Origin: Anaerococcus obesiensis ph10
Lineage (GTDB): Bacteria; Bacillota; Clostridia; Tissierellales; Peptoniphilaceae
Reading direction: 5' to 3'
Length of the DNA: 56,658 bases
NCBI RefSeq assembly: GCF_000311745.1
Contig: NZ_HE978531.1
Span: 237,758-294,415 of the forward strand
This document shows positions 51,684-56,658 of this stretch, one piece after another. The notes under the pieces are model-generated. The model searched no databases, was not told the DNA's origin, and saw only the letters and a program-made list of their open reading frames with translations. The position numbers and the translations under genes are program-made. Numbering within the stretch: position 1 is the stretch's first letter; the number at the start of each line of letters is the position of its first letter.

Positions 51684-52304
51684 ATGCTAGATTTAAGTGC
51701 AAAAATTTCAAGCTTTAGGAAGATGGTTTGGTCAAATGAAAAAAGAAAAAGCGAAAAAGAATTATATGATTCAACAGACTTTTCTTCAAAAACTTTAAAT
51801 GAAATTAAGGATAATTTAGATAAAAATTATAAGCTTTATATAGAAAAAAGAAAAGAATTTGCCAATGCAAGAAAAAATGAAAAAATTGCAAATATTTCTC
51901 AAAATAAAAAAACTTCATATAACAAATTCAAAGAATCTTTGCTTGATGAATTAATTGAAGAAATTAAAGATGAATTAAAAAATTATTCAAATAGTAATGA
52001 ATATAAGAAAAAACTTGCAATAAAGGCAAATGAAATATATAAGAATTTATCAGAAAATGATAAAGATTTGATTTTATGTGTAAAAAAATCTGACCAAGAA
52101 TTATTTGATTTTAAAACAGAAGAAATGGATGATTCGAAAATAGGAGGCTTTATTATAAAAAATAAAGATTTAACTTATCAATATGATTATTCCTTAGAAA
52201 AGAAATTAGATAATTATAAATATGAAATAGGAAGCAAATTTTATAAAATAATTTCTGATGAATTTGAAAAAGAAATGGAGGATAAGGATGACTCCAACAA
52301 TTAA
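51684..52304 (+). CDS. ntpE: V/A-type ATPase subunit E (peripheral stalk)
   Basis: A 206-residue, highly charged protein. The N-terminal half is coiled coil (SNEKRKSEKELYDSTDFSSK, NARKNEKIANISQNKKTSYN) and the C-terminal half is a mixed domain with LILCVKKSDQELF, KIGGFIIKNKDLTYQYDYSL and a helical end. These are the features of the stator subunit E. Position between F and A in the operon supports the call. It overlaps the start of subunit A by 17 bases. Confidence 0.8.
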   Translation: MLDLSAKISSFRKMVWSNEKRKSEKELYDSTDFSSKTLNEIKDNLDKNYKLYIEKRKEFANARKNEKIANISQNKKTSYNKFKESLLDELIEEIKDELKNYSNSNEYKKKLAIKANEIYKNLSENDKDLILCVKKSDQELFDFKTEEMDDSKIGGFIIKNKDLTYQYDYSLEKKLDNYKYEIGSKFYKIISDEFEKEMEDKDDSNN

Positions 52305-54039
52305 ATCTATAAATGGTCCTGTAATAAAGGCAAGAAATGCGTCAGATTTAAAAATAAGAGAGATGGTAACTGTAGGTAAACTTAAACTTATTGGAGAAGT
52401 TGTTTCGATAGATGGGGATTATGCAATAATTCAAGTTTATGAAGATACTTCAGGTTTAAAAATAAATGACGAAATAATAAAAACAAATAGACCCTTATCA
52501 GTAAGACTTGGCCCTGGGATGATTGGAAATATGTTTGATGGAATCCAAAGACCGCTAGATAAAATTGCTTTAAATCATGGCTCTTTTATTCCATCAGGAC
52601 TTGGACTTTCAAATCTTGATGAAAAGAAAAAATGGGATGTAAAAATCAAAGTAAAAGTTGGCGATAAAATAAAAAAAGGTCAAATATATGCAACTATTGA
52701 TGAAAGTCCAATAATTGAACATAGGCTAATGTCAAATTTTGATGGAGAAGTCCTAGAAGTTTTAGATGATGGAAAATATTGTATTGAAGATACAATTGTA
52801 AAAGTTAAAACTAAAGAAAAAATTGAAGATTTAAAATTGTATCAATATTGGCCTGTAAGAGTTCAAAGACCGATTAAAAGAAATAAACCTTTAAGTGAAC
52901 TTTTACTTACTGGTCAAAGAGTTTTGGATATATTTTTTCCTGTTGCAAAGGGAGGAACAGTTGCAATTCCTGGAGGATTTGGAACAGGAAAGACTATGCT
53001 TCAACACCAATTAGCTCAATATTCTAATGCAGATATAATTATTTATATTGGTTGTGGAGAACGTGGTAACGAAATGACTCAAGTTCTCGAAGATTTTCCT
53101 AATCTTATTGATCCTAATACAGGCAGAGGATTAATGGAGCGAACAATTCTTATTGCAAATACTTCAAATATGCCTGTAGCTGCAAGAGAGGCGAGTATTT
53201 ACACAGGAATAACTATGGCTGAATATTTTAGAGATATGGGCTATGATGTTGCTTTGATGGCAGATTCTACATCAAGATGGGCAGAAGCTTTAAGAGAAAT
53301 TTCTGCAAGACTTGAAGAAATTCCAGCGGAGGAAGGATACCCAGCTTATCTTGGCTCACGACTTTCACAATTTTATGAAAGAGCAGGCGATTTTATAAAT
53401 TTAAATGGAAGTCATGGTTCTGTTACTCTTATTGGAGCAGTTTCTCCAACAGGTGGAGATTTTTCTGAGCCCGTAACAGAAAACACTAGAAGAAGTGTAA
53501 ATGTATTTTTGGGACTTGATAAAAATCTTGCTTATTCAAGACATTATCCTGCTATAAATTGGTTAAATTCATATTCAAATTACCTAAATCAAATGGCAAA
53601 TTATTATGAAAATATTAGTGGGGAAGATATAGTTTCTTTAAGAAATAAAATGATGGAAATTTTAACTGAGGAAGACAAATTGCAATCAATAGTAATGCTG
53701 GTAGGAAAAGATTCCCTATCAGATAAGCAAAAAAATCTTTTGGATGTAGCAAGTATGATTAAAATTGCTTTTCTTCAACAAAATGCCTTTAATGATACCG
53801 ATAAATATGTTCCATTAAATAAGCAAATTCAAATGCTAAAAGTTATAGAAAATTATTATAATATTTCAAAAAATTTAATCGAAGAAGGAATATCTTATAA
53901 AAATATTTACGATAAAACATTAATAGCCAAAATTAATTCAATGAAATATGATATTAAAAATGATGAAATTGAAAAATTTGCATCACTAAATAACAATATT
54001 CAATCATATTTTCAAAGTGTGAAAGAAGGTAATAAATGA
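52288..54039 (+). CDS. ntpA: V/A-type ATPase catalytic subunit A
   Basis: The catalytic subunit of the V1 head. Start [17 protein letters not shown] at 52288 has GGAGGATAAGG just before it; an upstream frame from 52258 would swallow that RBS. Features: the bulge (non-homologous) domain about 115-190 with FDGIQRPLD before it, P-loop GGFGTGKT (about 230-237; usual GAFGCGKT), [16 protein letters not shown] with the catalytic Glu, and [11 protein letters not shown]-like [20 protein letters not shown] with [16 protein letters not shown]. 583 residues, a normal length. The stop overlaps the subunit B start (ATGA). Confidence 0.96.
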   Translation: MTPTIKSINGPVIKARNASDLKIREMVTVGKLKLIGEVVSIDGDYAIIQVYEDTSGLKINDEIIKTNRPLSVRLGPGMIGNMFDGIQRPLDKIALNHGSFIPSGLGLSNLDEKKKWDVKIKVKVGDKIKKGQIYATIDESPIIEHRLMSNFDGEVLEVLDDGKYCIEDTIVKVKTKEKIEDLKLYQYWPVRVQRPIKRNKPLSELLLTGQRVLDIFFPVAKGGTVAIPGGFGTGKTMLQHQLAQYSNADIIIYIGCGERGNEMTQVLEDFPNLIDPNTGRGLMERTILIANTSNMPVAAREASIYTGITMAEYFRDMGYDVALMADSTSRWAEALREISARLEEIPAEEGYPAYLGSRLSQFYERAGDFINLNGSHGSVTLIGAVSPTGGDFSEPVTENTRRSVNVFLGLDKNLAYSRHYPAINWLNSYSNYLNQMANYYENISGEDIVSLRNKMMEILTEEDKLQSIVMLVGKDSLSDKQKNLLDVASMIKIAFLQQNAFNDTDKYVPLNKQIQMLKVIENYYNISKNLIEEGISYKNIYDKTLIAKINSMKYDIKNDEIEKFASLNNNIQSYFQSVKEGNK

Positions 54040-55409
54040 AAAAGCAATATACAAAAATCAAAAAAATTGAGGCCTCAATTATTGAACTTGATAAGGTAGA
54101 AGATATTGCTTACAATGCTGTGGTAAAAGTAAACACTTTGGGAGAAAATTTTATTGGTCAAGTTGTAAAAATTGATGATGATACAGTTACAGTAGAAGTT
54201 TTTGGAAATACACAAGATTTTTCCTTAAATGATATTGTTGTAGAATTTGAGGAAAAACCTTTAGAAATTCCTTTAAACGAATCTATTTTGGGAAGAATTT
54301 TTAATGGGATTGCAAGACCAATTGATGATGGTGGAGAAATTTATTCTGATAAATTTTATTCGGTTGAAGGAAATCCTCTAAATCCTGTTTCTAGAGAATA
54401 TCCAAGAAATTTTATCCAAACAGGAATTTCATCAATAGATATTCTTACGACATTAATTCGTGGACAAAAACTTCCAATTTTTTCTGGATCAGGAATGCCA
54501 CACAACGAAATCGCAGCCCAAATTGTAAGGCAAGCAAAATTAAAAACTGAAGAGGATTTTTGTTTTGTTTTTGCAGCTATGGGAATTAAAAAAGATGAAG
54601 CTATGTTTTTTGAAGATGCTTTTACCAAAGCAGGAGTTAAAGATAAGGTAGTAATGTATGAAAATTTGGCAGATGATCCAATTATGGAAAGATTAATTAC
54701 ACCAAAATGTGCCCTTACAGCTGCTGAATATTTGGCTTTTGAAAAAAATAAACACGTTTTGGTAATAATTACAGACATTACATCTTATGCAGAAGCTCTT
54801 CGTGAAGTTTCTTCAATTAGACAAGAAGTCCCTTCTCGTAAAGGCTATCCTGGATATTTATATTCAGATCTTGCAAGTTTATATGAAAGAGCTGGTATGA
54901 TTGATGGAGTTAATGGTTCTGTAACTTTAATTCCAATTTTAACAATGCCAAATGATGATATTACTCATCCAATCCCAGATTTAACGGGATATATTACAGA
55001 AGGACAAATTGTAATTGATAGAAGCTTAGATCAAAAAGGAATTTATCCTCCAATAAATATTCTTCCTTCTTTATCAAGACTTATGAAAGATGGAATTGGA
55101 GAAGGCTTTACAAGAAGTGATCATGATGATTTGATGAATCAGCTTTACGAATCTTATTCAAAAGTTCAAGAAATTAGAAATATTTCTCAAATAGTTGGAG
55201 AAGATGACTTATCAGATTTGGATAAAAAATATTTGGATTTTGGTAAAAATTTTGAAAATAGATTTTTAAGCCAAGATTCTTATGAAAATAGGAGTTTGGA
55301 AGATTCTTTGGATTTGGGATGGGATATTTTAAAAATTTTACCAATTGAAGAAATTCACAGGGTAAGCAAGGAAAATAAGGAAAAATATTTGGGAGCTAAA
55401 TATGACTGA
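54036..55409 (+). CDS. ntpB: V/A-type ATPase subunit B
   Basis: The non-catalytic partner of A in the V1 head. The 457-residue protein has [35 protein letters not shown], and, in place of a P-loop, [19 protein letters not shown], as expected for B. Also seen are [20 protein letters not shown] and [18 protein letters not shown], followed by [20 protein letters not shown]. The length is standard. It overlaps subunit D by eight bases. Confidence 0.96.
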   Translation: MKKQYTKIKKIEASIIELDKVEDIAYNAVVKVNTLGENFIGQVVKIDDDTVTVEVFGNTQDFSLNDIVVEFEEKPLEIPLNESILGRIFNGIARPIDDGGEIYSDKFYSVEGNPLNPVSREYPRNFIQTGISSIDILTTLIRGQKLPIFSGSGMPHNEIAAQIVRQAKLKTEEDFCFVFAAMGIKKDEAMFFEDAFTKAGVKDKVVMYENLADDPIMERLITPKCALTAAEYLAFEKNKHVLVIITDITSYAEALREVSSIRQEVPSRKGYPGYLYSDLASLYERAGMIDGVNGSVTLIPILTMPNDDITHPIPDLTGYITEGQIVIDRSLDQKGIYPPINILPSLSRLMKDGIGEGFTRSDHDDLMNQLYESYSKVQEIRNISQIVGEDDLSDLDKKYLDFGKNFENRFLSQDSYENRSLEDSLDLGWDILKILPIEEIHRVSKENKEKYLGAKYD

Positions 55410-56024
55410 AACAAAATTTGCCCCAACTAAGGCAAATTTGATGAAGGCAAAAAATCAATTAAGCCTAATCAATGAAGGTTATGATATTCTTGATAAAAAA
55501 AGAAAAGCTTTGATAGGTCAATATAATGCAAAAATAAATCAAAGAAATGAATTGAATAAAATTGTTAATTCTTGCATTAAAGATGTTAAAAAAAATATAA
55601 AAAAAGCAATTGTAACAACTGGGGAAGATAGGTTAAAATCGATAGCCTTATCAGTTCCCCTAGATGAATCCATTACTTTGAAAGAAAAAAAGTTTATGCA
55701 AACAAAAATTTTTGAAATTGATTTTGATTCGAAAAAATTGGACTTATCGTATTCATTAAATTTGACTAATTCTTTATTTGATGAGGCTCTTTTGTCATTG
55801 AATGATTTAAAAGAGAAAGTATATAAACTTGCAGAGCTTGATACAACTATTAAAAATTTGGATACAGAAATAAAAAAACATCCAAAAAAGTAAATTCATT
55901 AGAAAAAGTTCAAATTCCAAATTATAAGGCTATAATTAAATCAATTTCTAGCCAAATTGAAGAGAGAGAAAGAGAAGAATTTTCTAAAACAAAAATGATT
56001 AAAGACAAAAAAATTAATAAGTAA
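55402..56024 (+). pseudogene. ntpD: V/A-type ATPase subunit D, interrupted near the C terminus by one frameshift
   Basis: Subunit D is the central rotor axle, a long antiparallel coiled coil. The zero frame (55402-55893) has KFAPTKANLMKAKNQLSLIN, EGYDILDKKRKALI and a middle globular part, but ends in EIKKHPKK at 163 residues. At the A7 run 55872-55878 a -1 shift instead gives EIKKTSKKVNSLEKVQIPNY and continues to the TAA at 56022-56024, restoring the usual EIxKTxRRVNALE...IP helix and a total of about 207 residues, the family length. The lost part is half of the axle, so the zero-frame product is unlikely to work. Deletion, sequencing error and slippage on A AAA AAA are all open. Confidence 0.85.
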
Positions 56025-56056
56025 AAGATAGGTGCTTATGTCATCTATCTTTTTTT
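56024..56056 (+). terminator. Terminator of the V-ATPase operon
   Basis: An eleven-pair stem with one G-U pair (56024-56034 with 56042-56052), a seven-base loop and a run of seven T. It begins at the end of the extended subunit D frame (stop 56022-56024), which supports 56024 as the true gene end. Confidence 0.85.
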
Positions 56057-56093
56057 ATTGGGTATATTTCTAATAGAGTGATTAGGAGGGGTT

Positions 56094-56630
56094 ATGGAAG
56101 ATATAAAAAATGAAGTTAAAAAAGCTTGTTTGGAAATTCTTGAAAAATCTAAGGCAAAAGCGGGAGATGTTTTTATTCTAGGTGGATCATCTTCTGAAAT
56201 TTTGGGATATAAAATTGGTTCACATTCGAGTGTAGAAGTTGGAGAGGAAGTTATTAAAACTTTACTTGAAATTTTAAATGAGAAAAAAATTTATCTTGGT
56301 GTTGGTGGATGTGAACATATAAATAGGGCGATTGTTGTTGAAAGAGAGCTTGCTTTTAGGGATAGATATGAAATTGTATCTGTCATTCCTCAAATACACG
56401 CAGGAGGTTCTTTTGCAACTGCTGCTTATAAATATTTTAAAGATCCTGTTGTAATTGAACATATAAGTGGAGATATTGGTATGGATATTGGAGATGCAAA
56501 TATAGGGATGCATATAAAATTTGTCCAAGTTCCTCTTAGATTAGAAATTAAAAATATTGGAAATGCTCATTTGACTGCTTTAAAATCTAGACCAAAATTA
56601 ATTGGTGGAATTAGGGCAAGATACGAATAA
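56094..56630 (+). CDS. UPF0340/DUF436 (TIGR01440) family protein YwlG
   Basis: The 178-residue protein matches the conserved family TIGR01440/YwlG of unknown function. Typical are GDVFILGGSSSEILGYKIG, IYLGVGGCEHINRAIVVERE, the VSVIPQIHAGGSFATAAYK stretch and the C-terminal HLTALKSRPKLIGGIRARY. No membrane or signal sequence is seen. In other Firmicutes it is found near glyA/upp; here it stands alone after the V-ATPase terminator, with AGGAGG as RBS. Confidence 0.9.
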   Translation: MEDIKNEVKKACLEILEKSKAKAGDVFILGGSSSEILGYKIGSHSSVEVGEEVIKTLLEILNEKKIYLGVGGCEHINRAIVVERELAFRDRYEIVSVIPQIHAGGSFATAAYKYFKDPVVIEHISGDIGMDIGDANIGMHIKFVQVPLRLEIKNIGNAHLTALKSRPKLIGGIRARYE

Positions 56631-56636
56631 AAAAAT

Positions 56637-56658
56637 CCTTGCAAATTAATTTTTGCAA
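56637..56658 (+). terminator. Probable terminator after ywlG, cut by the window edge
   Basis: TTGCAAA and TTTTGCAA can pair across a short AT loop. The following T run, if any, lies outside the window. Confidence 0.4.

Noticed and set aside
52258-52287. Upstream start of V-ATPase subunit A
   Set aside because: It would place the GGAGGATAAGG RBS inside the gene; family proteins start with the [11 protein letters not shown]-type sequence at 52288.
10000-56528. Many open frames on the strand opposite to known genes
   Set aside because: They lack RBSs, are low in complexity and mirror well-supported genes; they are shadows of AT-rich coding sequence.

Overview
The window is a strongly AT-rich, gene-dense chromosome segment from a low-GC Gram-positive anaerobe, most likely a Peptoniphilaceae/Tissierellales organism of Anaerococcus type. 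The genus is inferred from the whole set of features: pyruvate:ferredoxin oxidoreductase, the [FeFe]-hydrogenase maturase HydF, a V/A-type ATPase operon, an IspH-ribosomal protein S1 fusion, a large SRP RNA with an Alu domain, and the dnaX-ebfC-recR and yloU-fakA-recG-rsmD-coaD clusters. No phage, integrase, CRISPR array or autonomous insertion sequence was seen.

Layout. 1-4.7 kb: a lipoprotein with a glycoside-hydrolase-like domain, a PsiE/CorC-like membrane protein, an AraC-type regulator, and a branching-enzyme-like protein that has lost its catalytic residues. 4.7-5.9 kb: first copy of a palindromic repeat, cbpB, the SRP RNA and tRNA-Ser(GGA). 5.9-9.8 kb: dnaX, ebfC, recR, hydF. 9.8-11.6 kb: an SF1 helicase broken by a frameshift. 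11.7-18.1 kb: nitroreductase, map, brnQ, thiolase, tdk, ychF. 18.2-22.8 kb: an aminopeptidase P, uvrC, hprK. 22.9-26.5 kb: pyruvate:ferredoxin oxidoreductase. 26.6-32.1 kb: Asp23/YloU, fakA, recG, rsmD, coaD and a coiled-coil protein. 32.1-33.5 kb: second repeat copy and tmcAL. 33.6-46.3 kb: a nearly gapless 16-gene block from efp to ispH-rpsA. 46.3-56.0 kb: miaB followed by the V-type ATPase genes C, I, K, F, E, A, B, D. 56.1 kb to the end: ywlG.

How the genes work together. Energy metabolism is represented by PFOR, thiolase, HydF and the V-ATPase. Most other genes serve the core processes of replication and repair (dnaX, recR, uvrC, recG, recN, xseAB), translation and RNA modification (efp, miaB, rluB, rsmD, tmcAL, S1, map), chromosome condensation (scpAB), and lipid or isoprenoid synthesis (fakA, plsC, ispA, ispH).

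Most notable observations. (1) Two copies of a ~190-bp near-perfect palindrome lie between convergent genes, each bracketed by a duplicated terminator hairpin, as if the element inserts into intrinsic terminators and duplicates them. (2) V-ATPase subunit I is in pieces, with a G/H-subunit-like coiled coil between its N-terminal lobe and the rest. (3) Three genes (SF1 helicase, subunit I, subunit D) are each broken at an A-tract forming a classical -1 slippery heptamer, and a -1 shift restores the full family-length protein in all three. An A8 tract in dnaX would conversely give a short gamma-like product. (4) The GlgB-like protein appears to be a pseudoenzyme.
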